Shown here: positions 8,050 to 15,990 of the stretch, one piece after another
How the letters are laid out: every line of letters begins with the position of its first letter
How positions within the stretch are numbered: position 1 is the first letter of the stretch
Assembly (NCBI GenBank): GCA_964371055.1
Contig: CAYJLF010000003.1
Location: 1-64,000 of the forward strand
Origin: CAYJLF01 sp964371055
GTDB lineage: Bacteria; Eisenbacteria; RBG-16-71-46; CAIMUX01
DNA length: 64,000 nucleotides
Reading direction: 5' to 3'
Translations under genes and position numbers: made by a program
Notes under the pieces: generated by a model
What the model was told of the DNA's origin: nothing
The model's input: the letters and a program-made list of their open reading frames with translations, nothing else
Databases searched by the model: none

Positions 8050-8817
8050 ATGGTACTAGCCCACCTCAAGGATGCCTGTGCCGGGTGCGAGCGTATGGGC
8101 CTATCCATGAGCAAGGAGCACATCTGGCCGGTGTGGCTCATCCGGCGCACGAGCACGGACAAGACCGGTGTGCGGTGGATCGACAAGCCAAAAGTCCCAG
8201 CGCTGGCGGTGACCGTTCCGCTGTGCCACGAATGCAACTCAACGTTTGGCCGAGAGCTGGAGGCGCCGGTCTCGGCGCTCTTCGACGACCTGGAATCCGG
8301 GAAGGGGATCACAGATCTCGAAGCCGATCTGCTAGTACGCTGGTTATGGAAGATCGCCGGGCTGTTCTGGATCGCAGCGCATCCCACCGGCGATTACACG
8401 AAGGGCCTTACCCTGCGCCAGCGCGTTCTGGTTCCCATTACCGGAATACGGGGCGACCTGACTCTCGCGATAGCACTGATCGAAAGAGTAGATCCCCAAT
8501 ACGGCGATGCCCCACTCGGCCTGGATCACACCAGCCGACTCAATGCCGTTTTCGTCTCCGGTGTCCTCTCGCGACTTGCGCTTATGGTTGTCCAAGAGCC
8601 GCTTGCGCCACTGATACCCTCGGCGTTCACCCAGTACAGGCTCCTTCCCGTTCCAGACGCAACGTCGGCCGCCAAGCTGTGCCACCCGAAGGTGGGGTTC
8701 TCGACATGCACCGACGCGGTAGGAGTCACAATCGAGGCATCCCGGGAGCTGTCGATAGCCCATGATCGCCTTGCGATCGAGATGCAGCAGTATGTCCGCA
8801 ATGACAACATCGACTAA
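8050..8817 (+). CDS. HNH-like endonuclease
   Basis: The 255-residue protein begins at the ATG six bases after GGTGAGG; an upstream GTG at 8038 lacks a ribosome site. The N-terminus shows a zinc-type HNH core: CAGCER, then SKEHIWPVWL (the His-containing first strand), then PLCHECNSTFGRELE, where two CxxC pairs bracket the site and Asn is the second HNH position. The remaining about 180 residues are helical and unassigned, and may determine target specificity. Such cassette-borne HNH proteins are often restriction-like. Target unknown. The stop lies in the next attC. Confidence 0.65.
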   Translation: MVLAHLKDACAGCERMGLSMSKEHIWPVWLIRRTSTDKTGVRWIDKPKVPALAVTVPLCHECNSTFGRELEAPVSALFDDLESGKGITDLEADLLVRWLWKIAGLFWIAAHPTGDYTKGLTLRQRVLVPITGIRGDLTLAIALIERVDPQYGDAPLGLDHTSRLNAVFVSGVLSRLALMVVQEPLAPLIPSAFTQYRLLPVPDATSAAKLCHPKVGFSTCTDAVGVTIEASRELSIAHDRLAIEMQQYVRNDNID

Positions 8818-8873
8818 CAACGGCGTGCACCTGCCAGCCGCTTCGCGACTGCAGGTGACGCCGAGCGTTAGAA
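8812..8873 (+). other. attC site (alpha class)
   Basis: GACTAAC to GTTAGAA. Arms GGCGTGCACCTGC and GCAGGTGACGCC. Confidence 0.9.
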
Positions 8874-8905
8874 GGAAGCGGGCGCCGCGCCGGCGGGCTC
8901 TGCGG

Positions 8906-9643
8906 GTGCTTGCTGTGTTGTTCGGGGTGGTAGCGTGCCTCGGTGCGCAGAGTGTTACAGCAGGTCGTGCGTCCGAGGTCATCGGCCGCATCGTGGACGA
9001 GTCGGGAAAGCCGGTGCCGTACATGACTGCGAGCGTCAAAGGCACGATCAAGGGTGCGTTCTCAGACTCCGATGGGGTGTTTCGAGTCCCGTACGAACCC
9101 AAATCTGGTGACAGTCTCGATGTCGAGGGAATCGGCTACGCGCAATGGTCACAACCGCTCGATGGCTACCAGGACGGAGACACTGTCCGGGTTACACTGC
9201 GCTCACGCTGGGACCTGCGCGGTGATCCGGCAGCGGCGGACAGCCTCGTAAGGGCCATTCACTCGGCAGTTCGGGTTGAGGCGTTCCGCGTCCGTGGTCA
9301 GCTGCGCCCGGAGACAACGAGCCCGACCTTCCGGCACTACCCGGTGGTCGATACCCTAAGCCAGCCATCTCGAGCATGGCGTGACCGGCTGTGCGGAGTT
9401 CTTGGCGACGCGGCGCGCGACAGTTGCGGCCGCGGCCCGACGGCATGCATCTTCCAGCCGGAGTTCGCCTTTCGGTTTCACGACCAGCCGCGTCCGCTCG
9501 AGCTCCTCGTTACGCGGGACTGCACGGATCTGGCATTCTATCGAGGACCAGCCTACCTTTCCACCGGGTCAGGAGGGGGGATAGATTGCGTGCGCCGAGA
9601 ACTGCAGGAACTGCTGGAGCACGTAGGCCAAAGGAAGGAATGA
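8906..9643 (+). CDS. Exported protein with carboxypeptidase-regulatory-like domain
   Basis: The frame is open back through the attC. Inside the cassette the first common start is the GTG at 8906, giving 245 residues; a CTG at 8900 is possible. The N-terminus is a short hydrophobic signal (LAVLFGVVACLGAQSVTA), preceded by an Arg-rich stretch if an upstream start is used. Residues about 27-95 form a carboxypeptidase-D-regulatory (Ig-like) domain: EVIGRIVDESGKPVPYMTASVKG, FSDSDGVFRVPY, GDSLDVEGIGY. The C-terminal half has six Cys and no known fold. The cassette's own attC is split by the IS element downstream. Confidence 0.6.
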   Translation: MLAVLFGVVACLGAQSVTAGRASEVIGRIVDESGKPVPYMTASVKGTIKGAFSDSDGVFRVPYEPKSGDSLDVEGIGYAQWSQPLDGYQDGDTVRVTLRSRWDLRGDPAAADSLVRAIHSAVRVEAFRVRGQLRPETTSPTFRHYPVVDTLSQPSRAWRDRLCGVLGDAARDSCGRGPTACIFQPEFAFRFHDQPRPLELLVTRDCTDLAFYRGPAYLSTGSGGGIDCVRRELQELLEHVGQRKE

Positions 9644-9656
9644 AGGTCAGAGGGCC

Positions 9657-9669
9657 TTCTAACAACGCC
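9657..9669 (+). other. attC left fragment, cut by the IS element
   Basis: TTCTAACAACGCC is the opening box and first arm bases of a delta-class attC. The rest resumes at 11042, after the insertion. Confidence 0.8.
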
Positions 9670-9926
9670 TATCTGGACTCCTCCTTCAAGGAGAATCGTT
9701 GAAGATCGAAGGGGTGGCGGTGAGATCTGACTGCAGCCGTATCTCCGGCCTCTGCGTGGAGCCGCGTGGACTCCGGGCCACGATGGAATCCGCGCGCGGG
9801 GTGCCAATCGATGACAGCGGCCTCTGGGGCCAGCCTTGTTATCGGCATTTCCCCGCGCCGGTCAGACCGGGCGCCATCTCAGTTCCTTTCCTCGATGCAG
9901 ATCAGCGGACGGGCAGATCGTTGATT
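9670..9926 (-). ncRNA. Predicted bridge-RNA region of the IS1111-group element
   Basis: This 257-nt non-coding segment lies between the transposase stop and the element end. By family knowledge, IS110-family recombinases use a structured bridge RNA with target- and donor-binding loops, and in the IS1111 group it lies downstream of the gene. I infer its presence from position and length and have not folded it. One stretch (CTTGTTA near 9835) resembles the complement of the target TAACAACG, but this is weak. Confidence 0.35.
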
Positions 9927-10958
9927 TCAGTTCTTGGGGTTCTCCTCCCTGTAGTTCTCGCCTCGGAGCCAGGTGGCCCAGACGATTCGGGCGAGTCGGT
10001 TGGCCAGGGCGATGGTGGCGACGTTGTGACCTCGCTTCTTCTCCAGCATGACAGCCCAGCGGCGAAGGCCGTCAGGGGGACCGGATTGCTTGGCGTGACA
10101 GAGGAGCGCACGAGCCCCGTGGGTCAGGAGCATGCGGAGGTAGCAGTCTCCCCGTTTGCTGATCCGGCCGAGGCGGCGAAACGACCCGGACGACCTCTCG
10201 CGTGGAGTCAGCCCGAGGTAGCTGGCGAAGTGCCTGCCGGAGGGGAAGCGGGAGACGTCGCCGATGAAGGCTACGAGCGCAGTGGCCGTGATGAGTCCGA
10301 TGCCGGGGATGGTTCGCAGCCGGGCGACCGTGTCGATCTGTTGACCCAGGGCCTCAAGCTCCGTCTCCAGGGTGCGGATCCGGGCCTCCAGTTGTCCGAT
10401 CTCGTCACAGACCTCGCTGAGAGTCGCGTGGATCGGCCGTGGGATCGTGCTCTCCGGATCGGCCAGCCAGGCGCGAACCTGCGGGGCGACCCTGGTGGCA
10501 CCGAGGGGGATGACGAGACCGAACTCTCGGAGGATTCCTCGGACCGTGTTGAGGCGAGCGGTTCGGGACGCGATCCATCGGGACCGGACCCGGTGTATGG
10601 CGGTCAGCGCTTGTTGGTCGATCGACTTGACGGGTACAGAGCAGATCCGCTCGTTGCGTGCGGCCTCGAGGAGTGCCTCGGCGTCGACCGAGTCGGTCTT
10701 GTTGCCAGTGCGGTACCGGACGACATGGCTGACCGGCAGGAGGCGAACCTGGTGTCCGAGGTGACCCAGCTCTCGCCCCCAGTGGTGAGCGGATCCGCAG
10801 GCTTCCATCAAGACGACGCTGGGGGACTGCTTTCCCATGAACTGGAGCAGCTGACTTCGGGTCAGCCTGCGTTGCTGGCTGACCCGGCCGGGGTGATGGG
10901 AGACAGCGACTTGAAAGACCGACTTCGCGAGGTCGATGGCGAACACGGTATTCTTCAT
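9927..10958 (-). CDS. IS110-family (IS1111 group) DEDD transposase
   Basis: The 343-residue protein is full length for the family. The start is the ATG of MKNTVFAIDLAKS, preceded by GGAGGAG; the frame extends upstream to 11042 without need. The N-terminal DEDD_Tnp_IS110 domain shows FAIDLAKSVFQVAV (first Asp), VVLMEACGSAHHW (Glu) and KTDSVDAEAL (Asp pair). A coiled linker follows at about 175-205. The C-terminal Transposase_20 domain has LRTIPGIGLITATALVAFIG and YLGLTPRERSSG with the serine used for strand transfer. No frameshift or stop is seen, so the element may be active. Confidence 0.92.
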   Translation of the reverse strand: MKNTVFAIDLAKSVFQVAVSHHPGRVSQQRRLTRSQLLQFMGKQSPSVVLMEACGSAHHWGRELGHLGHQVRLLPVSHVVRYRTGNKTDSVDAEALLEAARNERICSVPVKSIDQQALTAIHRVRSRWIASRTARLNTVRGILREFGLVIPLGATRVAPQVRAWLADPESTIPRPIHATLSEVCDEIGQLEARIRTLETELEALGQQIDTVARLRTIPGIGLITATALVAFIGDVSRFPSGRHFASYLGLTPRERSSGSFRRLGRISKRGDCYLRMLLTHGARALLCHAKQSGPPDGLRRWAVMLEKKRGHNVATIALANRLARIVWATWLRGENYREENPKN

Positions 10959-11041
10959 GGCGGACTCCTCCTGGTCCTTCGGATCGAAAGCGGACTGGCA
11001 CGATGATGTCGCACGTTCCGCAGGAGGAGTCCATGTCATCA

Positions 11042-11096
11042 ATGAACCCGCCGGTCGCCGCTGCGCGGCCCCCGCGGGTTATGGCCAGCGTTAGAT
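11042..11096 (+). other. attC right fragment (delta class)
   Basis: Begins ATGAACCCGCCGG and ends CGGGTTATGGCCAGCGTTAGAT. With 9657-9669 it makes one complete site. Confidence 0.8.
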
Positions 11097-11122
11097 CACG
11101 GGCAATCTGACAGGGGGAGGGA

Positions 11123-11914
11123 ATGGGACAGCTTAGGCGTTCACTTCGGAGGTGGTGGCCGATCGATCTCACAGCGCTCGGACTGGGTGTCGCCCTGATG
11201 GTCATATATGCTTCCAGTCAGGATGTCCTCGCCGCTCGCCACAAGGCGTGGGATAGCCTGCTCCCCAATCTCGCCACGGAGATCCTCGGAGTGTGGATTA
11301 GCGTCCGGGTAATTGACGCCATGATTGGCGCTCGCAGAGAGCGGGAGCGCGTACGATCGGCTATCGTCGGGAACCTGAACCACATGATGAAGATATGCCA
11401 AGACGTACCGCCCCACTTCGACTCGTGGCGTCTGAATGACCTTGGCAACGAGATCACCTGGTTCGAGGAGAAGCAGCAACATCCAGATGGCCTGAAGCAA
11501 CTTACGCGCTACGTGACGCAACCCGAACGGCTGCTGCTAGAAAGCACAGTTGCGGCGGTCCGCGAAGTGGCGCGAGTAGGCCAGGCAACCGCTGGGCACC
11601 TCGGGCGCCTGCGTGTCCTCGACGACTATGGCTCGCGTCCCAACCTGGAAGGGCTGGCGGCCTCACTGGAAGCCGCGTGGCACTACCTGAAGGGACACAC
11701 TCGCGATCACGATCCGGCCCTCGCAGGCCTGGCGAAAGTCCGCGCGACGATTCCGACTTCCGGCCTGGACACCGTCGCGGCCGAAAATGCCAGCGCGCTC
11801 CTCTCCGCGGCCGAGCAGGTAGTTCTCGGGCTGAAACACACCTACAATGCCGTCGCTACCGTGGAGAACAGACAGCGCGATTTGCGGAGACTGGTAGCAG
11901 CCGATGAATCTTAG
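11123..11914 (+). CDS. Membrane protein with cytosolic helical domain
   Basis: The 263-residue protein starts at an ATG after GGGGGAGGG. Two hydrophobic segments near the N-terminus (LTALGLGVALMVIYA, then LATEILGVWISVRVIDAMI) form a hairpin. The remaining about 200 residues are helical and polar, probably cytosolic, ending in a long amphipathic helix. Cassettes and defence islands often encode such two-TM proteins, some being membrane-disrupting effectors, but I recognise no family. It lies alone between the IS-split attC and the attC at 11957. Confidence 0.6.
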   Translation: MGQLRRSLRRWWPIDLTALGLGVALMVIYASSQDVLAARHKAWDSLLPNLATEILGVWISVRVIDAMIGARRERERVRSAIVGNLNHMMKICQDVPPHFDSWRLNDLGNEITWFEEKQQHPDGLKQLTRYVTQPERLLLESTVAAVREVARVGQATAGHLGRLRVLDDYGSRPNLEGLAASLEAAWHYLKGHTRDHDPALAGLAKVRATIPTSGLDTVAAENASALLSAAEQVVLGLKHTYNAVATVENRQRDLRRLVAADES

Positions 11915-11956
11915 CGCGACGTGCCCCGGTACTCCACGGCGGGCTACCGGCCACGG

Positions 11957-12027
11957 ATCTAACGAGGCGCTGCACCTGCCAGGCCGCCCGCTTCGCGGTC
12001 GTCCTGCAGGTGACCGCGACGTTGGGC
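11957..12027 (+). other. attC site (alpha-like, 71 bp)
   Basis: ATCTAAC to GTTGGGC. Arms GCTGCACCTGCCAGG and CCTGCAGGTGACC. Confidence 0.85.
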
Positions 12028-12047
12028 GTCCACGTGGAGTGCGGTAG

Positions 12048-13004
12048 ATGAAGACGCTGATCCTGACATATCCTCAGAAGAAACGCGCCAGCACGAAGCT
12101 CGCTCTTGCGCTATCTGAGGCCGACGCCGCGAGCGTCCTTCTCGGCGGAGCCTTCTATCGTGAGGCTGTGGTGCACATGTACTTCTCGAGTTTCTATGCG
12201 TCGCAAGCGCTACTCGCAAAGCACATTGGAGCGAACCCGTCGCACAAGAATGTCGAAACAGAGCTCCACAGGCGCTACGGAAGGTCGAGCACCTTCCCGC
12301 GGAGATACGTTCGACTTCACGACGAGCTTCATCGCCTGCGAAACGAGTTCGATTACAAGACTGCGCACTCGCCCAGCCCGACAATGCTCGCGACAAAGCA
12401 ACGGGTCCTCCAAGCCTATCTCGCGTTCGCGCTCAAGAGAGTGCCCCGCATCGACGTCGTAGACCTGCTGCGCGGCATTCTGGCGGAGCACGGCGCAGCG
12501 ATTCGCGACTTGTCATATGACGTGTACTGTCCACGGACATACGCTCACCACACGCGACTTACCGTATGGCAACCACCGTTCTATCTCGACATCTTCACTC
12601 CTTCAATGCTCGCTGGGGCCGCCCGCCAAATGCTCGAGAGCCTCAGAGTACGGCGCACTGACGACTACGTCGTTGGGATCAACAGTCGGGTCAACCAGTA
12701 CGAGAGCTCCCAGTTGGTGTTTCTGGACATCGATTCTGTCGATGCCGGAGTCGAAGCCGAGCTGAAGAAGCTAGGCGGCATACTACTCAAGACTGGGCGA
12801 GGGTTTCACTTCATTGGCACGGCTCTGATTAGAAAACACGTCACATGGGAGAAACTGATGCGTCGCTTGGCGAGATCACGGGTGCTGAGGCGGTACGTGG
12901 ACCAGGACCATATTGCCATTTCTCTGAAGCGCGGATACTCAACGCTTCGCGTAACGGAAAGTCCGGCGAAGCCAACAGTCCCGTTTTTCTACAAGGAGCT
13001 ATGA
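12048..13004 (+). CDS. HEPN-like domain fused to primase-polymerase (AEP)-like domain
   Basis: This 318-residue protein appears to have two domains. Residues about 18-115 are helical and resemble HEPN-type substrate-binding domains (AFYREAVVHMYFSSFYASQALL, then LHDELHRLRNEFDY). Residues about 200-318 look like a compact archaeo-eukaryotic primase core: VFLDIDS (motif I, two Asp), a conserved KTGRGFHFIG (motif II, the His), and DQDHIAISLKRGYSTLRVTESPAKP (motif III region). No zinc knuckle or helicase is present. If active it would be a small nucleotidyl-polymerising enzyme. Both domain calls rest on motif reading only. Single-gene cassette. Confidence 0.5.
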   Translation: MKTLILTYPQKKRASTKLALALSEADAASVLLGGAFYREAVVHMYFSSFYASQALLAKHIGANPSHKNVETELHRRYGRSSTFPRRYVRLHDELHRLRNEFDYKTAHSPSPTMLATKQRVLQAYLAFALKRVPRIDVVDLLRGILAEHGAAIRDLSYDVYCPRTYAHHTRLTVWQPPFYLDIFTPSMLAGAARQMLESLRVRRTDDYVVGINSRVNQYESSQLVFLDIDSVDAGVEAELKKLGGILLKTGRGFHFIGTALIRKHVTWEKLMRRLARSRVLRRYVDQDHIAISLKRGYSTLRVTESPAKPTVPFFYKEL

Positions 13005-13013
13005 CGCGGTGAT

Positions 13014-13075
13014 GCCCAACAAGGGGCTGAACCAGTTGGCCGCTTCGCGCCCACTGGTTAGCCCCAGCGTTGGGC
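13014..13075 (+). other. attC site (epsilon class)
   Basis: GCCCAAC to GTTGGGC. Arms GGGGCTGAACCAGTTGGCC and CCACTGGTTAGCCCC. Confidence 0.9.
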
Positions 13076-13820
13076 GTTGACCGCTGCGAAGGACTGAGGG
13101 TGGCGGGCTGCCGCCACGTGCGTGGTTACCGAGAACCGGCGAAGCGGTGAACGCGGCGGGGTGCCGCGTTGTCGCCCACCGGCTTCGGGATCGGCTTCGG
13201 TGGAGCTATCGCCAGTGGATCCCATGTGACGAAGTGCGATGGACAGGTCTGGGTATCGCGATAGCAGCGACCTCGGCTGTGATCTGTCTCCGGGGACCGG
13301 CCATCGATCCCGGTACGAACGGCCGCCTTCGCTGGCTATCTCCTGGGCATGGCCGCGGATCCTGTCAGCAACGGCCGCTTGTGTCCTCGGTCTCCGGGGC
13401 ACCGCCGCGGCTCCTGGCCGCTGTGTTCGCCGCTGCGGGCCGTCCCCCTGGCAGCGCCGCGGATCGTGATACGCAGGGCCGCCTCTGTCGGTAATCATGC
13501 GTGACCTGGCCGAGTCTCGAGGTCGCCGGGGCGGAGTTCGGGGTCCAGCGGCGAGGGCCTGGCTGGGAGTGGGTGCGGTCTTCGTCTTGCCGGGTGCGCG
13601 CGGCGCTGGTAGACTCCGTGGTGCTCGAGATGATCGTTGCGGGGCGTAGAGGAGACGACGTGGCCGTGGAACGGGTCATGGTGGCTGCCGGAGGGTTGCG
13701 ACGTCGCGCGGAGAGTGCGGTGGATCGCGCTGTGATCGCGCGAAGCTGGCTGCGAGGCCAGGGAAGCCCGAACGCAACTCCGGAGCGCTCTCCACGTCCG
13801 GGGCCAACTCGACCGCTTTC
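13076..13820 (+). other. ORF-poor cassette A2 with 52-bp tandem repeats
   Basis: Second copy of cassette A. Its first about 75 bases (CGTTGACCGCTGCGAAGGAC onward) and last about 220 bases closely match A1. Between 13252 and about 13490 there are five diverged units with landmarks at 13255, 13307, 13359, 13411 and 13463, an exact 52-base step. An open frame from 13501 runs through the attC to 13986, with a GTG at 13660 preceded by GAGGAGA, but it is poorly conserved in A1 and not convincing. No other gene is visible in these 745 bases. Confidence 0.65.
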
Positions 13821-13936
13821 GCCCAACTATCGCTTCCACCAGTCGCCCGCTGTTGTCACGCCGCTTGAAGCAAGCGGCGCGCCAATCCGGCCGGAAGCCG
13901 GCCGGAGGCGCGCGCAGGTGAAGCAGGTCGTTGGAT
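13821..13936 (+). other. attC site (gamma class, 116 bp)
   Basis: GCCCAAC to GTTGGAT. Same architecture as the site at 2583. Confidence 0.85.
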
Positions 13937-13999
13937 GGCCAGGATTGACAACAACGCTAGCCCATCGTCACGCGAGCTGGGCGTAGGCCCGGAGACACG

Positions 14000-15085
14000 A
14001 TGAACATGACCACGCAAAAGCGATACGCGGCCTTTCTCAGTTTCGCCACCCCCGATCGAGCATTGGTGCAGGCCGTTCACGACCTGTTCTCCTCGGTCGA
14101 TGAGGATACCTACTTCGCTCCAAAGGACATTCCCAGAAGCGGATCCCCAAAGTGGAGGGCGCAGATTCTTGACGGGATTGCTTCCAGTGTTTGTTTTGTT
14201 CCCATCTATAGTCGACACTCCCTGAACCGCAAATGGGTACTCTACGAATCTGGGGCCGCGACGGCGCTCTCTCTTCTCCGCTATCCGGCCAGAGTGTCTG
14301 GCGTGTCGCGGCTGGATCTGTGGGAGCAACCAGCGGATGACGATCATGTCTATGAATTGTTTGACCCGGAGAGCCTATCGGACTTAGTTGTCAACGTGTG
14401 CATTCGCGGTGATACCACGCTCCGGTCGCGTCTCGAAGCGGAGATTCGCCGCAAACTGAGTAACAACGCGCACTTTGACGCTGTTATACGCCTGTCGCGT
14501 GCCCGCTGGGTGTTCATTGCTGGAAACGTGCCGAGAGGCAAGCACCGTCGACCCGGCAAACCACCCGCGTACGAGTCCGAGACTTACGAACGGAACCTTC
14601 GGGCCTTCGTGCAGAAGCTGACCGTCGGGCTCCTGGAGGCCGGTTTCAATATAGCCTCCTGTCCGCAGGTGCGGTCAGTTGGAAGCGTCGTCGCTCGGAC
14701 TGCCGGCCGATGGCTCTACGAACACTCCGAATCCGATCCAGACCGGTACCAGATTGGCGGGCTGTACCCAATGGACCGTTTCCTGCGCGAAGAGAAGTAC
14801 AGTCGTCCTGTTCGCGACCTCATGCGAAGGTACTTCTTGGAGTTCCGGGAGAGCTACCTGCGAGACAAGGAACATCTCATCATTATCGGCGGGAGCGAAG
14901 GCACAGCCGAAGAGTGCAAAGCTGCCAAGCGGTGCGGCGTGAAGGTCTTCGCAGTTCCCTGTTTCGGGGGTGCCGCTCGAGAGGTCTGGGACCGGAGCGA
15001 ATCAATCTCACGAATGGCTTGTCATTGCGTGGAAGAGGAAGGGCAGTGTGACACGAAGGCGATCATCGATCACCTGTTGGGCTAG
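14000..15085 (+). CDS. TIR-SLOG (STALD-type) fusion, candidate NAD-signalling immune effector
   Basis: 361 residues. The N-terminal TIR domain (about 5-130) shows YAAFLSFATPDRA, YFAPKDIP, WRAQILDGIASSVCFVPIYSRHSL and KWVLYESGAATAL, where the Glu fits the NADase position. The C-terminal region (about 170-355) reads as a SLOG/STALD nucleotide-binding domain: ARWVFIAGN at its start, then LIIIGGSEGTAEECKAAKRCGVKVFAVPCFGGAA, the glycine-rich loop and strand expected for LOG-like folds. In Thoeris a SLOG domain senses a cyclic ADP-ribose isomer and switches on an NADase; here the NADase would be TIR. No second TIR shares the cassette. The stop is clear of the attC. Confidence 0.75.
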   Translation: MNMTTQKRYAAFLSFATPDRALVQAVHDLFSSVDEDTYFAPKDIPRSGSPKWRAQILDGIASSVCFVPIYSRHSLNRKWVLYESGAATALSLLRYPARVSGVSRLDLWEQPADDDHVYELFDPESLSDLVVNVCIRGDTTLRSRLEAEIRRKLSNNAHFDAVIRLSRARWVFIAGNVPRGKHRRPGKPPAYESETYERNLRAFVQKLTVGLLEAGFNIASCPQVRSVGSVVARTAGRWLYEHSESDPDRYQIGGLYPMDRFLREEKYSRPVRDLMRRYFLEFRESYLRDKEHLIIIGGSEGTAEECKAAKRCGVKVFAVPCFGGAAREVWDRSESISRMACHCVEEEGQCDTKAIIDHLLG

Positions 15086-15121
15086 CAAGTCGCACCGAGG
15101 CCATCTAGTCGAGGCAAGCGC

Positions 15122-15189
15122 ATCCAACAAGCGGTTGGACCGGCCCGGCTCCGCTGCGCGGCCCCGACCGGTCAACCGCGGCGTTATGC
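15122..15189 (+). other. attC site (eta class)
   Basis: ATCCAAC to GTTATGC. Arms GCGGTTGGACCGG and CCGGTCAACCGCGG. The ATG in the right core opens a 9-codon frame overlapping the next gene's start. Confidence 0.85.
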
Positions 15190-15204
15190 AACAAGGTGAG
15201 AGCC

Positions 15205-15867
15205 ATGGTTCTTGACGCGAGAGTCGTCACGCGACTGGAAGAGCTCCATGTTCTAGGCGCAAAGGTATTGGCTACCCGCAAGGCGCCTTCTCCTGGGCAC
15301 ATCACGAGCGACTTCGTTGACGTGCAGCTGGCCAACCAGTGGTTCACAAGCTGTCTGAGCTTGCTCCTCCGCGTGTTCGGCTCTGAGAGCATTCACTACC
15401 AGCGCTTCACGAAGCTATTCGTGGGGTACCCCAAGTGGCCCCAGGTTCAGCAGGCGTTTGGCGTACTGCTCGCCGCGAAGGAAGACTTTGACAAGGACGC
15501 TCTCTTTCAGGTCAGATCCCTGGTTGAGGCCGAGGTCTTCGAGGAGTTCCTGAGCATGGCGGAGCAGCTGTCGGGCGCTGGGTACCATCAACCAGCCGCC
15601 GTGATCGCTGGTTGCGTCCTGGAGGATGGCCTCCGGAAGCTCTGTCGCCGAGCCAGTATTCAGCTTCCGGAACGACCCAAGCTCGATTGGATGAACGCAC
15701 AGCTTGCGAAGTCCGGAACGTACAACGCCCTAACCCAGAAGCGGGTCACCGTGCTCGCGGATCTCCGGAACAAGGCTGCCCATGGGCTCTGGGACGAGTT
15801 CCAGCAATCTGATGTCGATGGCATGATTCGAGATGTTCGGGACTTCATGGAGCGCCACCATGCATAA
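15205..15867 (+). CDS. HEPN/DUF4145-like protein
   Basis: 220 residues from the ATG that follows AAGGTGAG. The C-terminal half resembles DUF4145/HEPN-type domains: AAVIAGCVLEDGLRKLCRR (the ligand helix of abortive-infection-like HEPNs), then LADLRNKAAHG with R188 and H193 as an RX4H motif, then a final amphipathic helix (DVDGMIRDVRDFMERH). The N-terminal half is helical. Often found with phage-defence genes, but here alone in its cassette. RNase activity is possible and unproven. Confidence 0.65.
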   Translation: MVLDARVVTRLEELHVLGAKVLATRKAPSPGHITSDFVDVQLANQWFTSCLSLLLRVFGSESIHYQRFTKLFVGYPKWPQVQQAFGVLLAAKEDFDKDALFQVRSLVEAEVFEEFLSMAEQLSGAGYHQPAAVIAGCVLEDGLRKLCRRASIQLPERPKLDWMNAQLAKSGTYNALTQKRVTVLADLRNKAAHGLWDEFQQSDVDGMIRDVRDFMERHHA

Positions 15868-15929
15868 CAAGCGCCTGGAGCAGACCGCCTTCGCTTCGCT
15901 ACGGCGGCAGCTCAGGCGCGGCGTTATGC
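15862..15929 (+). other. attC site (eta class)
   Basis: GCATAAC to GTTATGC. Arms GCGCCTGGAGCAG and CAGCTCAGGCGCG. The left box overlaps the HEPN stop codon. Confidence 0.85.
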
Positions 15930-15990
15930 GGTCGTGTGTGAGGTGCAGGTGCTGACAATCTCACTCGGGAGGGTCGCTGCGAAGATCCAG

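Larger units (their letters stand above)
9670..11041 (-). mobile_element. IS1111-group (IS110 family) insertion sequence inside an attC
   Basis: The element is about 1.37 kb. Perfect 11-base subterminal inverted repeats TGGACTCCTCC (9674-9684) and GGAGGAGTCCA (11023-11033) lie a few bases inside the ends, as in the IS1111 group. There is no obvious target duplication. Joining the flanks restores a delta-class attC like those at 17831 and 29608. The transposase is on the minus strand, opposite to the cassettes. The non-coding end after the transposase gene (9670-9926) is the long one, where IS1111-group elements carry their bridge RNA. IS1111-attC elements are known to target attC sites. Confidence 0.85.

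Noticed and set aside
9699..11006. 435-codon + strand frame opposite the IS110 transposase
   Set aside because: Shadow of the transposase, which has full DEDD and Transposase_20 motifs on the minus strand.
13501..13986. 161-codon frame in cassette A2 with a GTG and ribosome-like site
   Set aside because: It runs through the attC, is interrupted upstream in A1 and is weakly conserved.
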